A stretch of 64,000 bases of DNA from Corynebacterium uterequi (GCF_001021065.1 NZ_CP011546.1:496001-560000), one strand, 5' to 3'; shown: positions 39,341 through 46,982, counted from the stretch's first letter. A program made the numbers and translations. Notes: generated from the letters alone by a model not told the origin.

Positions 39341-40012
39341 ATGTGCGGCCGTTTCGTCTTGTTCACCACGGGGGAGTCTTTGCTGGAGCGGGTCGAGGAG
39401 CTGCCCGGAGTAGGCGAGGTCCGCGCCCCGGACGCCACCCCGCCGCCGCGTTATAACATCGCGCCGACGATGCCGGTGGCGCTCGTGCGCGTAGGCGGCG
39501 AGCGCGCCCAGCTCGACGCCGCCCGGTGGGCCCTTGTGCCATCGTGGAAGTCGGACGCGTCCGGGCCGCCGCTGTTCAATGCGCGGGCGGAAACCGTGCG
39601 GGAGAAGCCGTCGTTTCGGGCGGCCTTCGCCCGTCGACGAGGCGTCATCGTCATGGATGGCTACTACGAGTGGCACGTCGGCGATGACGGCGCCAAGCAG
39701 CCATATTTTGTCCACCTGCCGGACGGGGAGCTGTTGTGGGCGGCGGCGTTGTGGGACACCGGCGGCGGCCGGCTGTCGTGCACGATGGTGACCACGGAGT
39801 CGAGCGACCCGCTGCGATGGCTGCACCACCGCATGCCGAGGCTGCTCGCGCCGGGCGAGGTTCGTCGCTGGTGCGAGGGCAACGCCGACGACGCCGCGGC
39901 GTTATTGCACCCCGCACCGGCGAAGCTGCGTCAGCGGGTGCAGTGGCGCCCGGCCGACGCTGCGGTGGGGCAGGTGCGCAACGACTATCCGGAACTGATC
40001 GCGGCCCCTTAA
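39341..40012 (+). CDS. SOS response-associated peptidase, YedK/HMCES type (abasic-site DNA-protein crosslinker)
   Basis: 223 residues from ATG 39341. I choose this start over ATG 39332 because catalytic Cys2 must become the N-terminal residue after Met removal (MCGRF). Other active-site motifs are present: the Asn and Arg of FNARAETV, Glu in MDGYYEW and His in LHHRMPRLL. The enzyme forms a thiazolidine crosslink with abasic sites in single-stranded DNA to shield them. It lies alone between aroA and sigH. No LexA-type site was noticed upstream. Confidence 0.93.
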   Translation: MCGRFVLFTTGESLLERVEELPGVGEVRAPDATPPPRYNIAPTMPVALVRVGGERAQLDAARWALVPSWKSDASGPPLFNARAETVREKPSFRAAFARRRGVIVMDGYYEWHVGDDGAKQPYFVHLPDGELLWAAALWDTGGGRLSCTMVTTESSDPLRWLHHRMPRLLAPGEVRRWCEGNADDAAALLHPAPAKLRQRVQWRPADAAVGQVRNDYPELIAAP

Positions 40013-40066
40013 GGGGGTTCGGGGCATTACGGGTAGGGATCCCCGCTGGCCTAGAATAAGGAGAAC

Positions 40067-40687
40067 GTGTCAGCAACCGGAGGTCCTATGACTGATCAGA
40101 GCCCCGAGAAGCTTGGGCAGCGTTTCGAGGACGAGGCGTTGCCGCTGCTCGACCAGCTCTACGGCGGCGCCTTGCGTATGACCCGTAACCCGCAGGACGC
40201 CGAAGACCTTGTCCAAGAGACTTATCTCAAGGCCTTCAATGCCTTCGGATCCTTCAAGGAGGGCACCAACCTCAAGGCGTGGCTGTACCGCATTATGACG
40301 AATGCGTACATCAACCACTACCGCAAGAAGCAGCGCCAGCCGGTGCATACTCCGGCCGAGGAGATCACGGACTACCAGCTGTACACCACCAGTTCCCACG
40401 ACTCGACGGGGTTGGAGTCCGCGGAGGTCAGGGCGCTAAAGAATCTGCCGGACACGGAGATCGCGGACGCGATGAACCAGCTCAATGACGACTACCGCAT
40501 GGTGGTCTACTACGCGGACATCGAGGGGCTGGCCTACAAGGAAATCGCGGAGATCATGGATGTGCCCATCGGCACGGTGATGAGCCGGCTGCACCGGGGA
40601 AGAAAACAGCTACGCGGGTTGTTGAAGGACGTAGCTAGGGCCCAAGGCATTGGTCTGGGCCATCCGGATATGTCCGACGGTGCGTAG
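40067..40687 (+). CDS. sigH: ECF sigma factor SigH (RpoE/SigR-like)
   Basis: 206 residues from GTG 40067; ATG 40088 with GGAGG at 40079-40083 is a serious alternative, because a -10 box TAGAAT (40052-40057) leaves almost no leader for the GTG. Region 2 is [29 protein letters not shown] and neighbours (first 20 residues conserved), region 4 contains [19 protein letters not shown] and [14 protein letters not shown]. SigH controls the thiol-oxidation and heat response, including thioredoxin and mycothiol genes. rshA, 19 bp downstream, encodes its anti-sigma factor. Confidence 0.95.
   Translation: MSATGGPMTDQSPEKLGQRFEDEALPLLDQLYGGALRMTRNPQDAEDLVQETYLKAFNAFGSFKEGTNLKAWLYRIMTNAYINHYRKKQRQPVHTPAEEITDYQLYTTSSHDSTGLESAEVRALKNLPDTEIADAMNQLNDDYRMVVYYADIEGLAYKEIAEIMDVPIGTVMSRLHRGRKQLRGLLKDVARAQGIGLGHPDMSDGA
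40597..40626 (+). promoter_or_regulatory. Candidate SigH-dependent promoter inside sigH, driving rshA
   Basis: GGGAAG (40597-40602), 18 bp, GTTGAA (40621-40626) matches the SigH/SigR-type pattern GGGAA(T)-N17-19-GTT. It lies 80 bp before the rshA start, inside the conserved HRGRKQLRG codons of sigH. As I recall, rshA in C. glutamicum is transcribed from a SigH promoter within sigH. Conserved coding sequence could produce the match by chance. Confidence 0.5.
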
Positions 40688-40706
40688 GTAAAGGAGCGGG
40701 TCACTC

Positions 40707-40955
40707 ATGAGCGCGTGCGATGGCGGATGCGAGGACATGCAGCGGCTGCTGTGGGAGGTGCTCGCCCCGGGCACCCCGCGGCCTCGATGTGAGGAGCTGC
40801 GGGCGCTGATTGCTGCCTGTCCGGAGTGCGTGGAGCAGTTGGCCAGTGAGCAGGAGATCCGGTTGCTCATGCAGCGCTGTTGCGGAGAAGTTCATGCGCC
40901 GGTGTACCTCCGGGAGCGCATCACGACTCGGATCCGGATTATTCGAGGGTCGTAG
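40707..40955 (+). CDS. rshA: Anti-sigma factor RshA (zinc-associated type, missing the usual His)
   Basis: 82 residues. Cys4, Cys8, Cys28, Cys38, Cys41, Cys58 and Cys59 are present, and the ending YLRERITTRIRIIRG is typical of mycothiol-system anti-SigR factors. ZAS anti-sigma factors carry H-x3-C-x2-C; here ALIAACPEC puts Leu34 where the His should be (checked in the DNA: CTG). RshA binds SigH and releases it when Cys are oxidised. The change may alter zinc binding or use another ligand such as Cys28. Co-directional with sigH, gap 19 bp. Confidence 0.9.
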   Translation: MSACDGGCEDMQRLLWEVLAPGTPRPRCEELRALIAACPECVEQLASEQEIRLLMQRCCGEVHAPVYLRERITTRIRIIRGS

Positions 40956-40978
40956 GGGTCTTGTGCGCGATAAAAAAT

Positions 40979-41013
40979 CTCCCCGCCGGGAACGTGGACG
41001 TTCCAGCGGGGAG
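40979..41013. terminator. Bidirectional terminator between rshA and bL37 genes
   Basis: CTCCCCGC (40979-40986) pairs with GCGGGGAG (41006-41013), and GGAACG/CGTTCC extends the stem inside. An A-run (40972-40977) on the left and a T-run (41014-41018) on the right make it an intrinsic terminator in both directions, exactly between convergent genes. Confidence 0.85.
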
Positions 41014-41033
41014 TTTTTGCTGCTCGACGCTTG

Positions 41034-41108
41034 TTAGGCGTTGGGACGCTTGCCGTGGTTGGCTCCACCCTTGCGACGAGACTTGCGCTTGCGGCCACGC
41101 TTGCTCAT
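41034..41108 (-). CDS. Ribosomal protein bL37 (24 residues)
   Basis: The 24-residue protein MSKRGRKRKSRRKGGANHGK plus RPNA is the actinobacterial large-subunit protein bL37 (formerly the COX24/AURKAIP1-like small protein). More than half of the residues are basic. AAGGAG lies 7-12 bases before the ATG. The same tiny gene is found next to sigH/whiB1 in other actinobacteria. Too short for most gene callers, but the sequence is unmistakable. Confidence 0.9.
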   Translation of the reverse strand: MSKRGRKRKSRRKGGANHGKRPNA

Positions 41109-41128
41109 GGTGCTCTCCTTGTTACGTA

Positions 41129-41178
41129 AGTTGATCAACTGGAGCCCAACTGTAGTAGCAGGGATCGCCGTGGCCCAA
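41129..41178 (-). promoter_or_regulatory. bL37 promoter and leader palindrome
   Basis: On the minus strand TTGGGC (41178-41173), 17 bp, TACAGT (41155-41150) is a normal sigma-A-like promoter. The leader then contains the perfect 12-bp palindrome AGTTGATCAACT (41129-41140) just before the ribosome site AAGGAG. The palindrome could be an operator or an RNA stem controlling this ribosomal gene. Confidence 0.45.
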
Positions 41179-41218
41179 AATAGGGGCGCGAATGACGATC
41201 GAAGAAGCCGGTGTTGGG

Positions 41219-41482
41219 CTAGGCGGGGATGCGCACGCGGCTGGTGCGGGCGCGGCGGTTCGCGCGCTTGAGGGCTCGACGCTCCTCCTCGGAGAGTCCG
41301 CCCCAGACGCCGGCGTCCTGGCCGGTTTCCAGCGCCCACTTCAGGCACATGGAGGAGACGGGGCAGCGGTTGCACACCAGCTTGGCCTTGGCGATCTGGG
41401 TCAGGGCGGGGCCAGAGTTGCCGACGGGGAAGAACAGCTCCGGGTCTTCGTCGCGGCAAACAGCTTCGTGGCGCCAATCCAT
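41219..41482 (-). CDS. whcE: WhiB1-type iron-sulfur regulator
   Basis: 87 residues. Cluster Cys in EAVCRDED and LVCNRCPVSSMC (C-x2-C-x5-C), DPELFFPVGNSGPAL before them, GVWGGLSEEERRAL and a basic C-terminal tail (KRANRRARTSRVRI) after. This is the WhiB1 pattern; in M. tuberculosis WhiB1 binds SigA and reacts with nitric oxide, and in C. glutamicum the sigH-rshA-neighbouring whcE is involved in oxidative and heat stress. It ends 110 bp from bL37 and begins the 540-bp regulatory region to the right. Confidence 0.94.
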   Translation of the reverse strand: MDWRHEAVCRDEDPELFFPVGNSGPALTQIAKAKLVCNRCPVSSMCLKWALETGQDAGVWGGLSEEERRALKRANRRARTSRVRIPA

Positions 41483-41798
41483 GGTACGTGTGTCCTTTCT
41501 TAAGTGGTGGCGCGCGGGATGTGGTCGGCGCTACCGATGGGTGCTTCGTGGGTTCTTCGATGTCATGCGCGCACCACCAAACCCGCCTCGTCAGAGGCTG
41601 CGCAGGGTAGATGCCACGACTGGGTGGGCGGCGGTGCCCCCCTGGCGACGGTGAGGTGGGTGGTTCCCAGCGCTACCGTTTACGTGGCGTTAACTTTGTG
41701 ATGGTCCAAAGTTGAGGTCCGATTCAACGGGCCGTCGTTTTTGCTACCCGTGAATAATGACATGTTCGCTCAAGGTTCGCTAGGGGTAGAGCACAAAA

Positions 41799-41814
41799 AG
41801 TGACCAAACTCACA
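41799..41814. promoter_or_regulatory. Candidate GlxR (cAMP receptor protein) site
   Basis: AGTGACCAAACTCACA matches the GlxR consensus TGTGAN6TCACA at nine of ten fixed positions (A instead of T at the first). It is 317 bp before whcE and 213 bp before the membrane-protein gene. GlxR is the CRP-type global regulator of corynebacteria. Confidence 0.5.
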
Positions 41815-41957
41815 AAAATGAGGACCTATGCGCTACGGTTCAAGGGTGATGGCATCGCCATTGGTGCCGCGTCCGCAGCGTTCTGACCTGGCCTTATTGC
41901 CGCTATCCGGGAAGGGTTAAAACCGCCGTTAGGTCAAATCGTTACACCAGAATGTAG

Positions 41958-41976
41958 GTAGCAAAGGCTAACCTAA
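41958..41976. promoter_or_regulatory. Candidate DtxR iron box
   Basis: The right half GGCTAACCTAA (41966-41976) is identical to the DtxR consensus; the left half GTAGCAAA matches TTAGGTTA at 4 of 8 positions, 15 of 19 overall. It lies about 60 bp upstream of the probable transcription start of the membrane-protein gene at 42027, so iron-dependent control of that gene is the simplest reading. Confidence 0.5.
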
Positions 41977-42026
41977 CCTCCGGCTGGTCGTGAGGGTATC
42001 GAGCCAGGTGGATAGACTAAACAACC

Positions 42027-42446
42027 GTGACTACCTCGCCCCGCCTCGTCCCTGCCCCCCTCAAGGCGGCGGCCATCGCCGCCATCATTCAGGCCCTGTG
42101 CGCCTTCGGCTACTCCATCTATCTCATCGGCAAAGACCTCACGACGAGCTCCTCCGAGGCCGTGGTGTCCGACACCGCCGCCGCCCAATGGATCGGAACC
42201 GGCACCGCCATCTTCCTCCTCATCGCATTCGGCGCCATGTTCGCGGCGGCCGTCGCGGCCTTGCGGGGCCGAGTCTGGGGCCGTGGCCTCATCATCCTCA
42301 TGCAGGCGATCCTCCTCGGCTGCGCGTGGTACATGGTCAGCGCGTCGATGTGGCCCTTGGCCATCGTCACCGCGGCGTCGGCGCTGGTGGGCATCGTTGG
42401 CACCCTCCATCCCGAATCCATGGGCTACGCCGCTGCCCAGTACTAG
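42027..42446 (+). CDS. Small four-helix membrane protein
   Basis: 139 residues from GTG 42027. Four hydrophobic helices: about 12-33, 55-77, 83-103 and 108-126, with little outside the membrane. No family name recognised beyond an actinobacterial integral membrane protein. A TAGACT -10 box (42013-42018) leaves 8 bases to the GTG and there is no ribosome site, which suggests a leaderless transcript. The DtxR-like box upstream hints at iron regulation. The gene end carries an 11-bp tandem duplication including the stop codon. Confidence 0.72.
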   Translation: MTTSPRLVPAPLKAAAIAAIIQALCAFGYSIYLIGKDLTTSSSEAVVSDTAAAQWIGTGTAIFLLIAFGAMFAAAVAALRGRVWGRGLIILMQAILLGCAWYMVSASMWPLAIVTAASALVGIVGTLHPESMGYAAAQY

Positions 42447-42457
42447 CCCAGTACTAG
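42436..42457. repeat. Perfect 11-bp tandem duplication at a gene end
   Basis: CCCAGTACTAG is repeated head to tail at 42436-42446 and 42447-42457. The first copy contains the TAG stop of the membrane-protein gene. The second copy runs into a CTAGCG-CTT-CGCTAG stem-loop (42454-42468) that overlaps the stop codon of the convergent gene. Confidence 0.85.
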
Positions 42458-42468
42458 CGCTTCGCTAG
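42454..42468. terminator. Short stem-loop between convergent stops
   Basis: CTAGCG (42454-42459) and CGCTAG (42463-42468) form a perfect 6-bp stem with a 3-nt loop. It lacks a T-run on either side, so it is at most a weak terminator or an mRNA end barrier. Confidence 0.35.
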
Positions 42469-43724
42469 CGCGGTGTTCCCAGCACCACGAGCTCACCGCC
42501 GCGGCGCTCCACCAGCACGTCCGCGGCGATCGCCACATAGACCTCGCCACTACTGGGCCGGGGTACCGTCGCAGCGTCGGTGACCTCACCGGAAACGGTG
42601 TCCACCACCGACAACCCGGTCGCGGTCGGCACCACCACGTGACCGTCGCCGGCCGGGGCGCCGGTCCCGAGGACATCCTCCACCACCAGGCTGGTGCGCA
42701 GCGTCACCGGGTCAAAGAGGTAGAGCCGGGAGCCGTCGAACCACGTCATGTGGTGCGGGAGGTCTGCGGTGGCCGGGGCGAGCGCGCGGGCCGGGTCGCT
42801 GAGCAACGGGGCGTCGGCGGCGGCGGACCGGGCCAGCTCCGCCCCGGCAAGATCGTAGGAGACGATCTCCGCTGCGCCATCGTGCGGAAGGTACACCGCC
42901 GCGGCCTTTTCGCCGACGGCGACCAGCGTCGCGTCGGGCGACGGCAGCGGGATGCTCACGTGGATCTCTGGCTTCCGGGAGTCCTCCGGGGTGACGTCTT
43001 GCAATCTCAGCTGGGTCTGCTCCGGGGCGTCGGGGCACACCTCCGTGACCGCCAGCAGCTCGGTACGGGTCAACGCCGAAGTGATGCGGCACGACGCGTG
43101 CGGCTGCATCTCCGGCTCCTGCGGCGCTTCGACGTCGCCGTACTCAACGGTGCGCACCAAATCTGAACGCCACAGCTCGACGCGCTGTTCGGAGACGGTT
43201 CCCACGCGGTCGTTCGAGCGCACGGCGGCGACGGTGTCCGGGGCAACGGCGCTGCGGGTGGCGGAATACTGCCCGGTCAGCGCGTCGAGGGAGACAACGT
43301 CGCCGCAGCCGGCCGGGCCGCGGAAGGTCACCACCACATCTGTCCACGCCTCGCCGAGGGAGCAGATCTCGCGGTCTGACCGGGCGTAGGACCACACCTG
43401 CTTACCGTCGGGCGCGAGGGCGCGCACCGCGTGGCGGTCGTGGCTGATGATGAGCCCCTGCGCCACCACGGGGCGGTACACCCCTTCCAGTTCAGCGGCG
43501 GGGGCTGTGTAGAGTTCCGTGAGGTTGTCGGGCAGAGTGGCATCCCGCGCCGCGGAGGCGGCCAACGGCGGTGGCGTCGTCGACGCCGGGGAGTGTGCCA
43601 CGTCGCGCACTGGGGCGCTCAGCCAGGCGGTGGCCACGGCCGTGATTGCGACGAGTGTCAGCGCAGCGGCTGCCGCCACGTCCCCTCGCGTGCGCCGCAA
43701 CACCGGGACTGCGCGTGGGCTCAT
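42465..43724 (-). CDS. Membrane-anchored PQQ-like beta-propeller protein (Rv3212 type)
   Basis: 419 residues. An N-terminal membrane helix (about 17-37) is followed by an extracytoplasmic region whose repeated blocks resemble PQQ/WD propeller blades: VRALAPDGKQVWSYA, VSLDALTGQYSA, LYLFDPVTLRTSL, LSVVDTVSGEV. It has four or more Cys (CSLGEAW, AGCGD, SCRIT, VCPD) that could form disulfides outside the cell. Function unknown. Its ATG overlaps the rhlE stop by 4 bp, as in the Rv3211-Rv3212 pair of M. tuberculosis. Confidence 0.78.
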   Translation of the reverse strand: MSPRAVPVLRRTRGDVAAAAALTLVAITAVATAWLSAPVRDVAHSPASTTPPPLAASAARDATLPDNLTELYTAPAAELEGVYRPVVAQGLIISHDRHAVRALAPDGKQVWSYARSDREICSLGEAWTDVVVTFRGPAGCGDVVSLDALTGQYSATRSAVAPDTVAAVRSNDRVGTVSEQRVELWRSDLVRTVEYGDVEAPQEPEMQPHASCRITSALTRTELLAVTEVCPDAPEQTQLRLQDVTPEDSRKPEIHVSIPLPSPDATLVAVGEKAAAVYLPHDGAAEIVSYDLAGAELARSAAADAPLLSDPARALAPATADLPHHMTWFDGSRLYLFDPVTLRTSLVVEDVLGTGAPAGDGHVVVPTATGLSVVDTVSGEVTDAATVPRPSSGEVYVAIAADVLVERRGGELVVLGTPR

Positions 43725-44986
43725 CGACCCCGGCGCTTTTCCTTGATGCGGTCTCCGCCGCCGAACACAGCCCGCGGGGGACCGACCCGGTCAGCGGCGC
43801 CGGGCGGGAAGCCGATCGCTTCGCGCAGCTCGGGGGAGTTGGAGAACCACTGCGGCGGCTCGGGCAACCCCAGGGACAGTTCGTCGTTGATCGCTTGCCA
43901 TTTGGGCAGCTCATCGTAGCCGACGAGGGTAACCGCCGTGCCCGACTGCCCTGCCCGGCCGGTGCGGCCGATGCGGTGGACGTAGGTCTTGGGATCGTCC
44001 GGGACCTCGTAGTTGATGACGTGGGTGACGTCGGAGACGTCGATGCCGCGAGCCGCCACGTCGGTGGCGACGAGCACCTCAATCTCCTTGGTGCGGAAGG
44101 CGTTGAGCGATTTTTCGCGGGCGGGCTGCCCCATATCGCCATGCACGGCGCCGACGGAGTGCCCCAGCTGGGCGAGGTCGCCTACGAGGCGCGCGGCGCT
44201 GCGCTTCGTGCGCACGAAGATAATGGTCCGGCCCCGGTCGGGCGCCTGGAGCGTTTTGGCGATCACCGCCACCTTGTCCATTCGGTGGGATTGGAACACC
44301 ACCTGCTTCGTGGTCTCGTGGGTGCTGGCCTCGCCGGGGTCCTCGGCCCGGATGTGCACCGGCTTGGTCATGAAGGTGCGTGCGAGGATGAGGATCTCGC
44401 CCGGCATCGTCGCGGAGAAGAGCATCGTCTGGTGCTGGTGGGTCAGCGACGCCAGCAGTTTCTCGATGTCGGGCAGGAAGCCGAGGTCGAGCATCTCATC
44501 GGCCTCGTCGAGCACGAGCACAGCCACTTCGCTGAGCTTGAGATCTCCGCGGCGGCTCAAATCTAGCAGGCGCCCCGGCGTGCCGACGACGACGTCCACG
44601 CCGGCCTCAAGCGTCTCGATTTGCTCCTCGTACGGCCGGCCGCCGTAGATGGTGGTGATCCGCACCGGAGTCTGCGACGCCGCGTGGGTGAGATCGTCGG
44701 CCACCTGCACGGCCAGCTCCCGCGTTGGCACCACGACGAGGGCGCGAGGGGTGCCGTCAAGCTCAGCGATGTCGGCGTCGTCAAATACCCGGTCAATGAG
44801 CGGGATGCCGAAGCCGAGGGTCTTACCCATGCCGGTACGCGCCTGGCCGATGAGGTCCGTACCCTTCAGCGCCAGCGGTAGCGTCAGCTCCTGGATGGCG
44901 AAGGGGTGGGTGATGCCGCGTTGCGCCAGTGCGGAACAGATTTCCGCTGCAACGCCTAGTTCGGCGAAGGTATTTTGGGCAGACAC
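43721..44986 (-). CDS. rhlE: DEAD-box ATP-dependent RNA helicase RhlE
   Basis: 421 residues from GTG 44986. Helicase motifs in order: TFAELGVAAEI and PFAIQELTLPLAL (Q motif), QARTGMGKTLGFG (motif I), VVPTRELAVQV (Ia), GTPGRLLDL (Ib), VLDEADEMLDLGF (II), FSATMP (III), VATDVAARGIDV (V) and HRIGRTGRAG (VI). A basic C-terminal tail (RIKEKRRGR) follows. It remodels structured RNA. On the minus strand a TAGAGT -10 box (44999-44994) leaves 7 bases to the start, so the mRNA may be leaderless. Confidence 0.93.
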   Translation of the reverse strand: MSAQNTFAELGVAAEICSALAQRGITHPFAIQELTLPLALKGTDLIGQARTGMGKTLGFGIPLIDRVFDDADIAELDGTPRALVVVPTRELAVQVADDLTHAASQTPVRITTIYGGRPYEEQIETLEAGVDVVVGTPGRLLDLSRRGDLKLSEVAVLVLDEADEMLDLGFLPDIEKLLASLTHQHQTMLFSATMPGEILILARTFMTKPVHIRAEDPGEASTHETTKQVVFQSHRMDKVAVIAKTLQAPDRGRTIIFVRTKRSAARLVGDLAQLGHSVGAVHGDMGQPAREKSLNAFRTKEIEVLVATDVAARGIDVSDVTHVINYEVPDDPKTYVHRIGRTGRAGQSGTAVTLVGYDELPKWQAINDELSLGLPEPPQWFSNSPELREAIGFPPGAADRVGPPRAVFGGGDRIKEKRRGR

Positions 44987-45065
44987 AAGTTCTACTCTAG
45001 TGGGTGGCGCCTATGATGGTTCCTAACCCCTGGAGAACGAGCAACCCCACGATTGGACTGAACGT

Positions 45066-45290
45066 ATGGATATCAAGATTGGATTTTCCGAGAACCAGCG
45101 CGAATTGGTGCTTGACTCGGGAGATGATCGCGATGAGATCGTGGCGCGTATCGGCGGCGCGTTGAAGGACGGTGAGTTCTTCCAGCTAGTCGACAACAAG
45201 GGCCGCGCCTACTTCATCAACGCGGAGGAGGTCGCCTACGTCGAGGTTGGTTCCGCTCATCGCCCCGCGGTGGGTTTCGGCGGCGCCTAG
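45066..45290 (+). CDS. DUF3107 family protein
   Basis: 74 residues. MDIKIGFSENQRELVLDSGD and ALKDGEFFQLVDNKGRAY are the DUF3107 pattern (TB9.4-like in mycobacteria, the Rv3208A position). A small beta-rich cytosolic protein of unknown function. A TATGAT -10 box (45012-45017) and GGAGAACGAG form a normal leader. It is the first gene of the long DUF3107-to-uvrD2 run. Confidence 0.86.
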   Translation: MDIKIGFSENQRELVLDSGDDRDEIVARIGGALKDGEFFQLVDNKGRAYFINAEEVAYVEVGSAHRPAVGFGGA

Positions 45291-45300
45291 GCTGGCGAGG

Positions 45301-46218
45301 ATGCAAAGGATCAGAAGTTTCGTCGACGAATTCGGATGGCGTGCCTACGCCATCCCGGTGCTGACGATCATCACCGTGTGGATCCTCGTTGACATCATCA
45401 CGTCCCCGGACGCCTCTCTGCAGGCCACGCCGGCGCCGTCGTCGCCCGAGGCCTCGCCGACCGCGATGGTCGGCCCGGATCCCGCGACACTGTCGCCGGC
45501 CGACCTCTCTATCTTTGACCTGCCGGAGGGCGGACCCTACGCCGAATCCGGCGACGGCACGTACCGGCCCATCGGTACCCCTGGAGCCGCGGCTGGGGAA
45601 GGCCGCGAGAACATCGTCCGCTACGTCATCGAAGTGGAAAATGGGGTGGATACCACCGGTCAGGGTGGGGACGACGCGGTGGCCCGCATGATCGATTCAA
45701 CGCTGCTTGATCCGCGCGGCTGGACCAACGATCCGCAGTTCCGGCTGGAGCACGTGGCGCCGGACGCGGAACGCACCTTGACCATCAGGCTGGTGAGTTC
45801 TAAGACGGTGGCCGACTTGTGTGGCACGACCATTAAGCTGGAGACGTCGTGCCGGATCGAGGACAACGTCTACCTCAACCACTCGCGGTGGGTGCGCGGC
45901 GCGGTCCCCTTCGAGGGCAATATCGGCACCTACCAGCAGTATCTCATCAACCATGAGGTGGGTCACGCGCTCGGCTATGAGCAGCACCAGCCCTGCAGCG
46001 TCGACGGCGAATTGGCGCCAATCATGATGCAGCAGACCATCAGCCTGAGCAACGACGATCTGGCGAAGATCTCACCCGGGGATGTCTACAGCGCCGACGG
46101 TAAGGTGTGCCGCTACAACGGCTGGCCGTACCCGACCGCGACGGCGCCCGCGCCGGGGGTTCCGCAAAGTGCCGCCGAAGCCGTGTCGGTCGCCCCGGTT
46201 CCGGAGACGGCCGAATGA
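45301..46218 (+). CDS. DUF3152 membrane-anchored zincin-like protein
   Basis: 305 residues from ATG 45301, 10 bp after the DUF3107 stop; a frame-compatible start at 45247 would overlap that gene. One N-terminal membrane helix (about 16-32), a Pro/Ser-rich linker, then the DUF3152 domain outside the cell. HEVGHALGYEQH (218-229) is a complete HExxHxxxxxH metzincin-type zinc site, and the DLCGTT, SCRIED, QPCSV and KVCRY Cys probably form disulfides. Peptidase activity is expected but the substrate is unknown. The next gene overlaps its stop (ATGA). Confidence 0.87.
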   Translation: MQRIRSFVDEFGWRAYAIPVLTIITVWILVDIITSPDASLQATPAPSSPEASPTAMVGPDPATLSPADLSIFDLPEGGPYAESGDGTYRPIGTPGAAAGEGRENIVRYVIEVENGVDTTGQGGDDAVARMIDSTLLDPRGWTNDPQFRLEHVAPDAERTLTIRLVSSKTVADLCGTTIKLETSCRIEDNVYLNHSRWVRGAVPFEGNIGTYQQYLINHEVGHALGYEQHQPCSVDGELAPIMMQQTISLSNDDLAKISPGDVYSADGKVCRYNGWPYPTATAPAPGVPQSAAEAVSVAPVPETAE

Positions 46219-46979
46219 TCCCGGGACGCGTGCTCACGGCCTTCGGGGCGGCCGACGCCGACGTGGCGGCAGCCACGCCCGCCGGACCGGCCTGGGGCAA
46301 CGGCGTGCGTATCGGGGACGTGGTCTACTCGGAGGCGACGGCTACCTCCCACTGGTCGGCCACACTGCGCGACAAGATGCAGGTCGACGGTCTGGCGATC
46401 GCCAAGCCGGCCCGGGCCACTGACGGACGGTTCGTCGTCGCCGGGTGGATGGCTTCTGGGTACGTCCCAGGGCGCCCGGAGATTCGCCTCGACGAAACAG
46501 TGGCGGTGGCGTTGCGCCTGGCAGACGCCTTGCATGGGGTGACCGGTCCGACCGGGGTGGAGCGCACGGACGTTTTCGCCCAGGCGGAGCTCGACGCGTG
46601 GGCGTGGGGTGATCGAGAGTTCGGTGCCATCGACGCCCCGGTGCAGGTCGGACACGCCGACCTGCTGGCAACGACGTTATACGACGGGGAAGCGTGCCCC
46701 GGCCTCAGCGACATTGTGCCCTTCGCCACCTTGCGTCCGGCGGGAGCCACGGCCGCTTTAGCTATCGCCGATGGGCTCATCGCGACGGCCGACGGTGGAG
46801 TCGACGTTGGCGTCCTCGACCGTTTCGCCCACATCCCGCGGCTGGACGAACTGGTGTTGCGCTTCGTGAAGTACCGGGAGCTGGTTAATATTGCCCACCC
46901 GCACGGCAAGCCGAATATCCGTTCGAATATTGCGGGGGTGTTGGACACACTGGTGTCGCGGCGTGCTGCCACACTATAG
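46215..46979 (+). CDS. TIGR02569 family protein
   Basis: 254 residues from ATG 46215, overlapping the DUF3152 stop as ATGA. The protein resembles aminoglycoside/choline-kinase-type folds only weakly: FVVAGWMASGYVPG, GHADLLATTLYDG (in the place of the HxDxxxxN loop) and PRLDELVLRFVKYREL near the end. It lacks a convincing catalytic Asp-x-Asn set. The gene is tightly linked with adnA in corynebacteria and mycobacteria. Function unknown. Confidence 0.82.
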   Translation: MIPGRVLTAFGAADADVAAATPAGPAWGNGVRIGDVVYSEATATSHWSATLRDKMQVDGLAIAKPARATDGRFVVAGWMASGYVPGRPEIRLDETVAVALRLADALHGVTGPTGVERTDVFAQAELDAWAWGDREFGAIDAPVQVGHADLLATTLYDGEACPGLSDIVPFATLRPAGATAALAIADGLIATADGGVDVGVLDRFAHIPRLDELVLRFVKYRELVNIAHPHGKPNIRSNIAGVLDTLVSRRAATL

Positions 46980-46982
46980 GGC

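Larger units (their letters stand above)
41483..42026. other. 540-bp divergent intergenic region with several candidate sites
   Basis: No supported gene. It is less GC-rich than its surroundings. From left to right it holds an inverted repeat AACTTTG/CAAAGTT (41692-41698 and 41707-41713), a candidate GlxR site (41799-41814), twin CACAAAAA elements (41792-41799, 41811-41818), a candidate DtxR box (41958-41976) and a TAGACT -10 box (42013-42018). A 22-codon frame at 41818-41886 has no ribosome site and is not called. Confidence 0.6.

Noticed and set aside
41818..41886. 22-codon frame in the whcE divergent region
   Set aside because: No ribosome site, no recognisable sequence, and it begins inside the cluster of regulatory elements.
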